A stretch of 64,000 nucleotides of DNA from positions 1 to 64,000 of the forward strand of contig DBDG01000059.1 in NCBI GenBank assembly GCA_002293475.1, written 5' to 3'. A model generated the notes under the pieces. It was not told where the DNA came from and did no database searches. It saw nothing but the letters and a program-made list of their open reading frames with translations. The translations under genes and the position numbers were made by a program. Positions 42,323 to 51,146 of the stretch are shown one piece after another (the first letter of the stretch is position 1; each line of letters starts with the position of its first letter). The DNA comes from Lachnospiraceae bacterium UBA938 (GTDB taxonomy: Bacteria; Bacillota; Clostridia; Lachnospirales; Lachnospiraceae).

Positions 42323-45300
42323 ATGGGAAACGTGAAACGCATCTATGTGGAAAAAAAGCCCCCGTTTGCGGTGAGAGCGAAGGAACTCAAGGAGGAAATC
42401 ATCAGTTATCTGGAAATGCCGGATATTAAGGACGTAAGAGTACTGATAAGATATGACGTGGAAAACATTTCGGAGGAAATATTCTTAAGAGCGTGCGATA
42501 CTGTGTTTTCTGAACCGCCGGTAGATATTTTATACCTAGAGAACATTGCCATCCCGGAGAACGGCAGGGTGTTCAGCGTCGAATACCTTCCCGGCCAGTT
42601 TGACCAGCGGGCGGATTCGGCGGAACAATGCATCCGGTTTCTAAGCGAAGAGGAAGAGCCGGTGATCAAAACGGCGACAACATATTTAATAACAGGTGAT
42701 ATCACGGACGAAGCATGGAACCGGATCAAGGCTTATTGTATCAACCCGGTCGATTCCCGGGAAACCGGCATGGTCAAGCCTGAGACGTTGATAACCGCAT
42801 ACGACGAGCCACAGGACATCGGCATCCATGACGGCTTCGCCGCTATGTCCATAGCGGATCTGGCGGAGCTCTACGATACTCTCGGTCTGGCCATGACCTT
42901 CAAGGACTTTCTGCACATCCAAAAATATTACCGGGAAGAGGAACACCGTGATCCCACCACCACAGAAATCAGGGTAATGGACACCTATTGGTCCGACCAC
43001 TGCCGTCATACCACCTTTTCCACCGAACTCACCCAGGTAGAATTTGCCGAAGGCTATTACCGCACTCCCATGGAAACCACCTACCAAAGCTATCTTGATA
43101 CTAGGGCGGAACTGTTTAAGGACCGTGACGATAAATACATCTGCCTGATGGATCTGGCACTGCTGGCTATGCGCAAGCTGAAAAAAGACGGAAAACTGAC
43201 GGATATGGAAGAATCCGATGAAATCAATGCCTGCTCGGTCATCGTGCCCGTGGAAATCGACTACGGACAAGGCCCCATAACCGAAGAATGGCTGGTCTTT
43301 TTCAAAAACGAAACCCACAACCACCCGACCGAGATTGAACCTTTCGGCGGGGCGGCCACCTGTCTGGGCGGAGCTATCAGAGATCCTCTGTCCGGCCGTG
43401 GTTATGTATATCAGGCGATGCGGGTAACCGGCGCGGCCGACCCCACCGTTCCCGTATCGGCGACCTTAAAGGGTAAGCTGCCGCAGAAAAAACTGGTCCG
43501 CGGCGCGGCCGCCGGTTATTCCTCTTACGGAAACCAGATCGGCCTGAACACCGGCTATGTCAAAGAAATATATCACCCCGACTATGTGGCCAAAAGAATG
43601 GAAATTGGCGCGGTCATGGGAGCCGCACCCCGCGACTGCGTGATCCGCGGCGGCACCGCTCCCGGTGACGTCATCATTTTGCTAGGCGGCCGGACCGGCC
43701 GCGACGGCTTAGGCGGCGCGACCGGCTCTTCCAAAGTACATACCGAAAGCTCAATCGAGACCTGCGGCGCCGAAGTCCAGAAAGGCAATCCCCCCACCGA
43801 GCGCAAGATCCAGCGCCTGTTCCGTCGCGGGGAAGTCAGCAGATTAATTAAAAAATGCAACGACTTCGGTGCCGGCGGCGTATCAGTCGCCATCGGCGAG
43901 CTGGCCCCCGGCCTGATCGTCGATCTGGATAAAATACCGAAGAAATATGCCGGCCTGGACGGCACCGAACTGGCGATCTCCGAATCCCAGGAGCGGATGG
44001 CGGTAGTTGTCGCCCCCGAACATGCCGACCTGTTCCTTAGCTTTGCTGCCGGGGAAAATCTCGAAGCTGTTCCTGTCGCCGAAGTGACCGCGTCTAAACG
44101 CTTGGTTCTAAGATGGCGGAATCGCGAAATCGTCAATATTTCCCGGGCCTTCTTAGACACCAACGGTGCCCATCAGGAGGCGGCCGTCAAAGTAGACATT
44201 CCTTCCGAAGCCGATAATTATTTCCGCAAGGCGGCAGTAAAAGGCGTCGCTGAAGCCGTGACGGATGGCGACATCCAAAAAGCTTGGCTTACAGTGCTAG
44301 GAGACCTGAACGTCTGCTCCCAAAAAGGCTTGGTGGAAATGTTCGACTCTTCCATCGGAGCCGGTAACGTGGCCATGCCTTACGGCGGCCGATACCAGCT
44401 GACCGAATCCCAGGCCATGATCGCCAAGTTGCCGCTTTTAAAAGGAAAAACCGACACCGTGACGATGATGAGCTACGGCTTTGATCCATACCTGTCTTCC
44501 TGGAGCCCTTATCACGGTGCCGTCTATGCTGTAACTGAGTCCATGGCTAAGATTGTGGCCAGCGGCGGCGACTACCGGACGATCCGCTTTACCTTCCAGG
44601 AGTATTTCCGGCGCATGACCGATGACCCGGAACGTTGGAGCCAGCCCTTTGCCGCCTTACTCGGCGCTTACGATGCCCAGACCGGCTACGGCCTCCCCTC
44701 TATCGGCGGCAAAGACAGTATGTCCGGCACCTTCAACGACATCGACGTACCGCCGACCTTGGTCTCTTTCGCCGTAAACATTGCCCGAGGCAATCACATA
44801 ATAACCCCGGAACTGAAAAAAGCCGGCAACAAACTGGTTCATTTTCTCATCACCAGAGACGAATACGATCTGCCCATATATGAGCAGGTCTGCGAAACCT
44901 ACCAGCAGATCACCGCGATGATCGGTGAAGGCGTGATCATGTCCGCCTACGCCTTGGATGCCAAGGGACTTGCCGCTGCCCTCAGCAAAATGGCTTTCGG
45001 TAATCGCCTTGGCATATCAATCGCCGCCGACATCCCGCCCCAAAAGCTCTTCCAGAACAATCTGGGCGGCATCGTAGCCGAAATAACCCCCGAAGCCCAG
45101 GCAAAACTGGAACAACTTGACCTCAAATACCGCATCATCGGAACCGTGACCGCAGAAGCCGTCATCACATATCAGGACATGAACCTGCCACTAGACAAAG
45201 CGCTCGCGGCATGGACAGCCACACTGGAAAAAGTGTTCCCGACCCGCGTCAGCGCCGACCGCACCGTCATAGAGCCCCCCCTGTACAAGGCCGGTTCCAT

Positions 45301-46123
45301 CTATGTATGCAAGGAAAAAATCGCTAGGCCGACCGTGTTCATCCCCGTATTTCCCGGAACCAACTGCGAATACGACACCAAGATAGCCTTTGAGCGCGCC
45401 GGTGCCAAAGTAATCGATAAAGTCTTCCGTAACCAGACGGCAGATGACATCAGGGAATCGGTAAAGGAATACACCGAAGCCATCACCCGTTCCCAGATCA
45501 TCGTGTTCCCCGGCGGCTTCTCCGCTGGCGACGAACCGGACGGCAGCGCGAAGTTCTTTGCCACCGCCTTCCAAAACAGCAAGCTGAAAGAAGCCGTCAT
45601 GGATCTGCTCTATCAACGCGACGGCCTTGCCCTTGGCATCTGCAACGGTTTTCAGGCCATGATCAAGCTAGGCCTAGTTCCTTTCGGGGAAATCATCGGT
45701 CAGAAAGAAGATTCGCCGACCCTGACATTTAATACGATTAACCGCCTGATATCCAAGATGGTGTACATCAAAGTAGTTTCGGATAAATCCCCTTGGCTGC
45801 AGGAAGCGGGTCTCGGCAGTACATATGTAAATCCGGTTTCCCATGGCGAAGGCCGGTTTGTGGCCTCTAAGGAGCAGATCAGCCGTCTGCTGGCGGCGGG
45901 TCAGGTGGCTACCTGTTACGCGGATCCAGAGGGGAATATTTCGATGGACGAAGAGTGGAATGTCAATGGCTCGTATGCCGCGGTTGAGGGGATTACCTCC
46001 CCGGACGGGCGGTGCTATGGCAAGATGGCACATTCAGAACGGATTTCGGAAGGTGTGGCGGTCAATATTTATGGGGAGCGGGATATCAGGATATTTGAGT
46101 CCGGGGTGCGGTACTTTCAGTGA
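42323..46123 (+). CDS. purL: Phosphoribosylformylglycinamidine synthase, single-chain (FGAM synthase)
   Basis: 1266 residues; converts FGAR, glutamine and ATP to FGAM in purine synthesis. The linker and tandem AIRS-like ATPase modules carry the expected signatures (DTYWSDHCRHTTF, FKNETHNHPTEIEPFGGAATCLGG, DFGAGGVSVAIGELAPG, GGKDSMSGTF). The C-terminal class I glutaminase has nucleophile Cys in GICNGFQ, FPGGFSAGDEPDGSA and the closing NPVSHGEGRF/HSER. The fused glutaminase identifies the large PurL form found in Lachnospiraceae and proteobacteria, not the PurLQS complex of Bacillus. AAGGAG lies 13 nt upstream, slightly far. No purine riboswitch is visible in the short leader. Confidence 0.96.
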   Translation: MGNVKRIYVEKKPPFAVRAKELKEEIISYLEMPDIKDVRVLIRYDVENISEEIFLRACDTVFSEPPVDILYLENIAIPENGRVFSVEYLPGQFDQRADSAEQCIRFLSEEEEPVIKTATTYLITGDITDEAWNRIKAYCINPVDSRETGMVKPETLITAYDEPQDIGIHDGFAAMSIADLAELYDTLGLAMTFKDFLHIQKYYREEEHRDPTTTEIRVMDTYWSDHCRHTTFSTELTQVEFAEGYYRTPMETTYQSYLDTRAELFKDRDDKYICLMDLALLAMRKLKKDGKLTDMEESDEINACSVIVPVEIDYGQGPITEEWLVFFKNETHNHPTEIEPFGGAATCLGGAIRDPLSGRGYVYQAMRVTGAADPTVPVSATLKGKLPQKKLVRGAAAGYSSYGNQIGLNTGYVKEIYHPDYVAKRMEIGAVMGAAPRDCVIRGGTAPGDVIILLGGRTGRDGLGGATGSSKVHTESSIETCGAEVQKGNPPTERKIQRLFRRGEVSRLIKKCNDFGAGGVSVAIGELAPGLIVDLDKIPKKYAGLDGTELAISESQERMAVVVAPEHADLFLSFAAGENLEAVPVAEVTASKRLVLRWRNREIVNISRAFLDTNGAHQEAAVKVDIPSEADNYFRKAAVKGVAEAVTDGDIQKAWLTVLGDLNVCSQKGLVEMFDSSIGAGNVAMPYGGRYQLTESQAMIAKLPLLKGKTDTVTMMSYGFDPYLSSWSPYHGAVYAVTESMAKIVASGGDYRTIRFTFQEYFRRMTDDPERWSQPFAALLGAYDAQTGYGLPSIGGKDSMSGTFNDIDVPPTLVSFAVNIARGNHIITPELKKAGNKLVHFLITRDEYDLPIYEQVCETYQQITAMIGEGVIMSAYALDAKGLAAALSKMAFGNRLGISIAADIPPQKLFQNNLGGIVAEITPEAQAKLEQLDLKYRIIGTVTAEAVITYQDMNLPLDKALAAWTATLEKVFPTRVSADRTVIEPPLYKAGSIYVCKEKIARPTVFIPVFPGTNCEYDTKIAFERAGAKVIDKVFRNQTADDIRESVKEYTEAITRSQIIVFPGGFSAGDEPDGSAKFFATAFQNSKLKEAVMDLLYQRDGLALGICNGFQAMIKLGLVPFGEIIGQKEDSPTLTFNTINRLISKMVYIKVVSDKSPWLQEAGLGSTYVNPVSHGEGRFVASKEQISRLLAAGQVATCYADPEGNISMDEEWNVNGSYAAVEGITSPDGRCYGKMAHSERISEGVAVNIYGERDIRIFESGVRYFQ

Positions 46124-46128
46124 GTGTT

Positions 46129-46206
46129 CAGCAGGTTTGTTGGCTTAATGGTCATGGACATATTGCCCAGCAGGTTTGTTGGCTTAATGGTCATCGACAT
46201 ATTACC
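46129..46206 (+). repeat. 39-bp tandem repeat, two copies
   Basis: Two adjacent 39-bp units (46129-46167, 46168-46206) starting CAGCAGGTTTGTTGGCTTAA and differing at two positions, plus the first bases of a third. They begin six bases after the purL stop and run into the left end of the first MITE-like element, sharing its GACATATTxCCCAGCA sequence. Confidence 0.9.
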
Positions 46207-46439
46207 CAGCAAATCATCTGATCCGGTTCCGGCTCCCGAAAATAAGTGCAACTAAGTTTCCCGCCCGTGTTACCGGCCACTTCCGCTACCGGCGTTCAAG
46301 CGCCATCCATGGCGCGTGAAGCCTTGGTCGGACATCCGTGTCCGACCATAGCTAGGCTTATCTTATGCGAGAAACTAAGATGCACTAATTTTCTCCCGCA
46401 AGTCACCGGCTCAGATGATTTGCTGGGCAATATGTCGAT
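46193..46439 (+). mobile_element. MITE-like palindromic element, copy 1 (~247 bp)
   Basis: Terminal inverted repeats of about 28 bp begin ATCGACATATTACCCAGCAA (from 46193) and end with its near-perfect complement at 46439. The interior is an imperfect palindrome with two strong internal hairpins: GCGCCATCCATGGCGC (46300-46315) and GGTCGGACA-4nt-TGTCCGACC (46326-46347). It has no open frame of note. A second copy lies in inverted orientation at 46631-46876. The structure is that of a non-autonomous fold-back element or a large intergenic repeat; no transposase is in the window. Confidence 0.75.
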
Positions 46440-46630
46440 TCGGTATTCTGACCGGTAAGTTTGTATTGGGATTCACTTAGCATATTAAACATAAGACTCA
46501 TTATTAGTTTCCATTCACGAGGCTAGATCCCACCATATATTGCGATAAACTGCATAGAGCTCATTATCCCAGTTAATGCTGAACAAAAATAATCAAGTGG
46601 TATACACAAGCCTACTAGTTGGAATACCGA

Positions 46631-46876
46631 ATCGCCATATGGCCCAAGCATCATCGGCTCAGGTGACTTGCGGGAGAAAAATAGTGCATCTTAGTTTCTC
46701 ACGTAAGATGAGCCTAGCTATGGTCGGACATGGATGTCCGACCAAGGCTTCACGCGCCATGGATGGCGCTTGAACGCCGATAGCGGGAGTAGTTAAAACT
46801 GAGGGGTGAGGAACTTAGTTGCACTTATTTTCGGGAGCCGGAACCGGAGCCGATGATGCTTGGGCCATATGGCGAT
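46631..46876 (-). mobile_element. MITE-like palindromic element, copy 2 (~246 bp, inverted)
   Basis: A perfect 30-bp terminal inverted repeat, ATCGCCATATGGCCCAAGCA... at 46631-46660 with its exact complement at 46847-46876. The interior of ~190 bp is nearly the reverse complement of copy 1, including both internal hairpins (one at 46722-46743). Interior identity is high, but the outer termini differ between the two copies while each copy's own ends match, so the ends appear to have co-evolved within each copy. A further inverted pair (CGATTCGGTATTC at 46436-46448, GAATACCGAATCG at 46622-46634) frames the 173-bp spacer. That spacer contains nothing recognisable. Confidence 0.75.
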
Positions 46877-46966
46877 GACCGCCCAAGCGAGAACCTAAGG
46901 CGCTGACCGCCCAAGCGAGAACCTAAGGCGATGACCGCCCAAGCGAGAACCTATGGCGCTGACCGC
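46871..46966 (+). repeat. 28-bp tandem repeat, three copies plus a partial
   Basis: Units at 46871-46898, 46899-46926 and 46927-46954, each starting GGCGATGACCGCCCAAGCGA or GGCGCTGACC, plus ~12 bp of a fourth. They start inside the right end of MITE-like copy 2 and stop just before the ribosome-binding site of the next gene. There are no spacers, so this is not a CRISPR array. Confidence 0.9.
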
Positions 46967-46993
46967 CTAGCACTATATGAGGAGTTTAACACA

Positions 46994-49045
46994 TTGAAAG
47001 TATTAATAAAAGCCAGAACCCCTATTTTGCTCTTTGTGGCAGTTCTCCTGTCGGAACTGTTGTTGTGGAACCTTTCTGCCGTCATCAGCATGTTCTATCA
47101 GGAAATCACTCCCGAGCCACAGAACTGGGAAGGCAGGGCAATCCGGCAGGAGGACGGTTCGTACTTGCTTCCTGACGGGCAGCTTACGGTCACGCTCTCC
47201 GGTATACATGAAAAGGTGCACAATCTTCACCTTGACGTAGTGCCGCTTCCTTATGCGGAAGACGTCGGCAGCGCTCAGTCCGTATCTTATGAAATCTCGT
47301 TGAGCGATGAAGGGAATTACTATCCTTATGAACTGCCTGTCGGCATTATCGTGGAAGGAATCAGGGCAACGGAGTATACAGATATTCATGCCGCTGGTGA
47401 GGTTAAAGATGTCCATGTTACTTTTTCGGCCCCGGCGAATACCGTTGTCGGCAATTTGGCCGTTAAGGCGAATGTGAGGCTGCCCTTTGTGATTTCTATT
47501 CCAAGGATTGTTTTAGCGTATTTATTGTTGATGGTTGGCTGGCTCTTGCTTTCCGGCAGAGCCTTGATGCCGGCAGGCCGGAATCTGGGAAAGGGGCAGA
47601 TGGTGGCGGTTATCGTGCTTCTGGCGTTGCTCATGATCGGCTGTTATCGGCTTGCCGTACTGAATCCGGTGCATGTTAAGCCACCTTGGCCGCATCATCG
47701 GCAGTACCAAGAACTGGCGGAACTGTTGCTTAAGGGTAAGGTGGCCTTGGAGGAGAAGCCATCGTTGAAGCTGGTTGAGTCGATGAACCCTTATGATACC
47801 ATCTGGCTGCAGGCGCAAGGGATAGAGTACAAGGCGGACTACGCATATCATGAAGATAATTATTTTGTTTATTTTGGGATTGTGCCGGAGCTTTTGCTGT
47901 ATCTGCCTTTTCAAGTGATTATGGGTTTTCCGTTGCCTAATTATATGGCGGTATTTTTGCTTTTTTCCGGCTTTATGGTGATGGTTTTTGCTTTGTTCCG
48001 GGAAATTATCCGGAGCTTTTTTCCCGACACGCCGTTTTTGATCTGGTTGATGGTCGCTTTGATGACGGTGTTTGTGGGCAGCCATGCTTATCTGATGGCG
48101 GAGCCGGATATGTACAAAGTACCTATTAGCGCCGCGTTGATGTTTACTGCCGCGGGGCTTTGGTTCTGGTTTAAGGCACTGAGGGCGGACGGGGTAAGGG
48201 GGCGGCTGTTGCTGGCCATGGGTTCATTCTGCATGGCGCTGGTGGCCGGATGCCGACCACAGATGATTTTGTATTCGGGCCTAGGGATTTTGGTTTTCCG
48301 GGAGAAGAAGCTGTTTGCTTTGGGGAAAGATTTTTTTTCGCGGAAAAAGGAAAACTTTTCTTTGAAAGCTGTCGGGGATGTGCTGGCGTTTAGCCTGCCG
48401 TATCTGGTGGTCGGAGCCGGCGTCATGTATTATAACTGGATCCGTTTCGGTTCGGTGCTGGACTTTGGTGCGGCATATAGCCTGACCAGCAATGATATGA
48501 CGAAGCGAGGGTTTGACATAGAGCAGACCCTTCAAGGGCTGTATTATTACTTTATGCAGCTGCCGTTACTTGATACGGTATTTCCTTTTCTCCATCGGAA
48601 TCCAGTGGAAACGGCTTATATGGGAAAGCTCAATGCGGAGTATGTATATGGTGGACTACTGGCCAGTAATGCATTTATATGGTTTGTCGGTTTTCTGCCT
48701 GTCGTCGGGAAGAGGCTTAGGGAGAAAGGGCTTTCCATATTTGTATGGACAGCATTGTCGGTTTCAGTAGCAGTGGCGGTTATAGATACGAATCTTGCCG
48801 GTATTCTGCAGCGCTATATGGCGGACTTTACATGGGGGTTCGGCTTGGCGGCAGGGGTAGCGGCATTGGCATGGGCGGAACAGATGGCGGAAAGAAAACA
48901 TACGGCGTTACCGAAGGTATTTATGGGTATATTTGTCCTTCAGGGCTTGTTTTCGTTGGCCCTTATCTTTGGCGGCGGAGATGCTGCTTTTGGGCTGCAG
49001 AACATGGCGCCGCAGGTGTTTTACCGTATTTATTCTTGGTTTTAG
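46994..49045 (+). CDS. Polytopic membrane protein, possible GT-C-type glycosyltransferase
   Basis: About 683 residues. There is one N-terminal membrane segment and a ~130-residue extracytoplasmic beta-rich domain (about 40-165). A block of about ten hydrophobic segments follows (ISIPRIVLAYLLLMVGWLLL onward), with loops such as PPWPHHRQYQELAELLLKG and DYAYHEDNYFVYFGIVPELLLYLPF that recall PMT/GT-C enzymes. No diagnostic acidic motif is certain, so the activity is tentative. The start is taken at TTG 46994 with GAGGAG nine nt upstream. The in-frame ATG at 46931 lies inside the 28-bp repeats and would encode repeat-derived residues. Confidence 0.7.
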   Translation: MKVLIKARTPILLFVAVLLSELLLWNLSAVISMFYQEITPEPQNWEGRAIRQEDGSYLLPDGQLTVTLSGIHEKVHNLHLDVVPLPYAEDVGSAQSVSYEISLSDEGNYYPYELPVGIIVEGIRATEYTDIHAAGEVKDVHVTFSAPANTVVGNLAVKANVRLPFVISIPRIVLAYLLLMVGWLLLSGRALMPAGRNLGKGQMVAVIVLLALLMIGCYRLAVLNPVHVKPPWPHHRQYQELAELLLKGKVALEEKPSLKLVESMNPYDTIWLQAQGIEYKADYAYHEDNYFVYFGIVPELLLYLPFQVIMGFPLPNYMAVFLLFSGFMVMVFALFREIIRSFFPDTPFLIWLMVALMTVFVGSHAYLMAEPDMYKVPISAALMFTAAGLWFWFKALRADGVRGRLLLAMGSFCMALVAGCRPQMILYSGLGILVFREKKLFALGKDFFSRKKENFSLKAVGDVLAFSLPYLVVGAGVMYYNWIRFGSVLDFGAAYSLTSNDMTKRGFDIEQTLQGLYYYFMQLPLLDTVFPFLHRNPVETAYMGKLNAEYVYGGLLASNAFIWFVGFLPVVGKRLREKGLSIFVWTALSVSVAVAVIDTNLAGILQRYMADFTWGFGLAAGVAALAWAEQMAERKHTALPKVFMGIFVLQGLFSLALIFGGGDAAFGLQNMAPQVFYRIYSWF

Positions 49046-49115
49046 GAGCGCTTAAGGAGCTTAAATCATTGGAAATGATACGTTCGTTGGTAAGAAGAGA
49101 AGCTGTATTTTTTAA

Positions 49116-49143
49116 TTGACAAATTATGAAAAAGTAATATAAT
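49116..49143 (+). promoter_or_regulatory. Promoter upstream of the zinc-transport genes
   Basis: TTGACA (49116-49121), a 16-nt spacer and a consensus TATAAT (49138-49143). About 230 nt of AT-rich leader follow before the first gene; no riboswitch fold or clear Zur palindrome was recognised in it (49046-49378 is otherwise empty). Confidence 0.75.
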
Positions 49144-49378
49144 GGAGAAAGAAGTTCCCTTATCGGTCATTTTGACTGTCTGTGTGCGATTCTTTATTTA
49201 CTGTAATATCCCTAGATTTCATTGTTTTAATAATTATGACATTGAATTATGGCTTGATTAAATAATGATCAAATATTTGTTGAATACTTGACACTAGGAG
49301 TGGATGAGAGTATTGTCAATATACAGGCAGTGTTTTCGGTGGCTTAATCGCGACTGTCAGAGCTTACAAGGAGAGCGT

Positions 49379-49720
49379 ATGGTATGTAAACGGCATGAGT
49401 TCATGAATAGGATAAAGGCATTGAAAGGGCTTACAGTCCTTGTTCTTTTGATGATATTTTTGGCGGTTTCGCTGACTGCAGAAGCGTTCATCCTGACGCA
49501 TCGGGAACATACACATGATTTTCGGGGGTTTGGCGGCAGCTGTGCCACATGTGCGCAGGTCAAATATGCGGAAAGTTTGGCTAGACAATTCAGTACGTCT
49601 CTTATCAGCACATTATTTTTGTTGATTCAATTAATATCGGCAGCGGCGGTTATTAGTATTGTATATTACCGTTTCGAAGTCCAGACTCTTGTAAAAATGA
49701 AAACACGCATGGATTGTTGA
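49379..49720 (+). CDS. Small His/Cys-containing membrane protein of the zinc locus
   Basis: About 113 residues. Two membrane segments (LTVLVLLMIFLAVSLTAEAFIL and LISTLFLLIQLISAAAVISIVYY) enclose a ~35-residue loop, predicted outside, with THREHTHDF and CATC. This resembles a metal-binding site. The first gene after a strong promoter and 113 bp before the zinc-binding lipoprotein, it may assist metal capture. Start chosen at ATG 49379 behind AAGGAG; an upstream in-frame ATG at 49304 is also possible. I do not recognise a named family. Confidence 0.65.
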   Translation: MVCKRHEFMNRIKALKGLTVLVLLMIFLAVSLTAEAFILTHREHTHDFRGFGGSCATCAQVKYAESLARQFSTSLISTLFLLIQLISAAAVISIVYYRFEVQTLVKMKTRMDC

Positions 49721-49833
49721 ATCTATCTCCGGCAGGTAAATACCTTGCCATATGAGAAGTGCTTATAGGCATTGATCAGGGGCATTTTTGAGTAACCTAT
49801 TTTTGGTTTCAAAAAATCGGAGGTTTAGATAAT

Positions 49834-51096
49834 ATGAATGTGAATATGTATGTGAATATGAAGGAGAAACGAAATAAGAGAAATAAGATAAGTAAGATAA
49901 GTAAGATAAGTAAGATAAGTAAGGCGGCAACTATATTTTGGGTTTTGATGTTTGTTTTAGTGAGCATATCTGGTTGCAGTCAGAACAATATTGCAGTTGA
50001 TAACGAACAGATATCGGCAGAGAATGAACAGGCAGATAATGAACAGGCAGATAATGAACAGACAGATAATGAACAGACACCGGCAGATCAGACGGATAGT
50101 CAGTCTGTGGAGGATCAGCCAGAAGAGAAAATAAGTATTGTCTGTACGATTTTTCCGCAGTATGACTGGGTGCGGGAGATTTTAGGCGACAGGACAGAGG
50201 ATGTGGAACTGACGCTTTTGCTGAACGGAATGGCCGATCTTCACAGTTATCAGCCTACGGTAGAGGATATTGTAAAAATATCAAGCTGCGATCTGCTTAT
50301 CTATACTGGCGGCGAATCTGACGTTTGGGTGGAGGATGTGCTTCAAGATGCAACGAATCCGAATATGGTGATCATCAATCTTCTGGAGTCTCTGGGAGAT
50401 GCCGCCAAGTTAGAAGAGATACTCGAAGGCATGGAAGATGATGGGCACGAGCATGGCAGCGAAGAAGCGCACGAGGGCGAAGAAGCGCATGAAGACGATG
50501 AAGCGCATGAAGACGATGAAGCGCATGAAGACGATGAAGCCCATGATGATCATGAAGAGGTACTTGATGAACATGTGTGGATGTCACTTAAAAATGCTGA
50601 GACGCTCTGCTTAGTTATTGAAGAGACATTGTCTGTTCTGGATTCTGAGCATGCCGAGCAGTATGAAAGCAATATGCTCACATATGTAGAAAAACTTTCA
50701 ACCTTAGACAGGCAGTATCAGGAGGCAATAGGTGCAGCACCGAATAAGACCTTGTTAATCGGGGATCGGCATCCTTACCGCTATCTGTTGGATGACTATG
50801 GCTTGAGCTGCTTTGCGGCCTTTGTCGGATGTTCAGCCGAAACTGAGGCGAGCTTTGAGACGATTGTCTTTTTATCAAAGAAGCTTGATGAGCTGGATCT
50901 GAAGCATGTTATCGTGACAGAAAGCACTGATCAAGCCTTGGCCAATACCATTATTGAAAACAGCACGGACAAAGATCAGAGGATTCTTGTGCTGGACTCC
51001 CTGCAGTCTGTGACGACGCAAAATATGGGGGAAGGCATGACGTATCTTTCCATCATGGAGAGCAACCTAGATGTATTAAAAGAAGCTGTGGGATAA
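49834..51096 (+). CDS. znuA: Zinc ABC transporter substrate-binding lipoprotein (ZnuA/AdcA-like)
   Basis: 420 residues. A basic N-terminus with repeated KIS, a hydrophobic signal and lipobox SISGC anchor it to the outer face of the membrane. A Glu/Asn/Gln-rich linker of tandem repeats follows. The cluster A-I fold starts at KISIVCTIFPQYDWVREI, with metal-ligand region ADLHSYQPTVEDI, an acidic His-rich loop (repeats of EAHEDD, about residues 205-245) ending EVLDEHVWMS, GDRHPYRYLLDDYG and VTESTDQALANTI. The His-rich loop marks zinc specificity. GGAGG precedes ATG. Three separate in-frame tandem repeats in the gene are unusual. Confidence 0.92.
   Translation: MNVNMYVNMKEKRNKRNKISKISKISKISKAATIFWVLMFVLVSISGCSQNNIAVDNEQISAENEQADNEQADNEQTDNEQTPADQTDSQSVEDQPEEKISIVCTIFPQYDWVREILGDRTEDVELTLLLNGMADLHSYQPTVEDIVKISSCDLLIYTGGESDVWVEDVLQDATNPNMVIINLLESLGDAAKLEEILEGMEDDGHEHGSEEAHEGEEAHEDDEAHEDDEAHEDDEAHDDHEEVLDEHVWMSLKNAETLCLVIEETLSVLDSEHAEQYESNMLTYVEKLSTLDRQYQEAIGAAPNKTLLIGDRHPYRYLLDDYGLSCFAAFVGCSAETEASFETIVFLSKKLDELDLKHVIVTESTDQALANTIIENSTDKDQRILVLDSLQSVTTQNMGEGMTYLSIMESNLDVLKEAVG
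49885..50535 (+). repeat. Three in-frame tandem repeat tracts within znuA
   Basis: Tract 1: 9-bp unit aagataagt x4 (49885-49920). Tract 2: 15-bp unit gaacaggcagataat x3 (50026-50070). Tract 3: 18-bp unit gaagcgcatgaagacgat x3 (50482-50535). All unit lengths are multiples of three, so copy number can vary without frameshift. They alter the N-terminus, the linker and the metal-binding loop respectively. Confidence 0.9.
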
Positions 51097-51146
51097 AAGG
51101 TACTATAAAACTATATAAAAATACAGCACAATAAGGAGATGTTAAT

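Noticed and set aside
46246..46773. Two short frames (about 70 and 65 codons) inside the palindromic region
   Set aside because: They are near-mirror products of the inverted repeat (both contain CGRK/TCHPCPT-like strings), lack ribosome-binding sites and simply reflect the palindromes.
46871..46966. CRISPR-like array
   Set aside because: The 28-bp units are directly adjacent without spacers, and no cas genes are present; the same holds for the 39-bp units at 46129.
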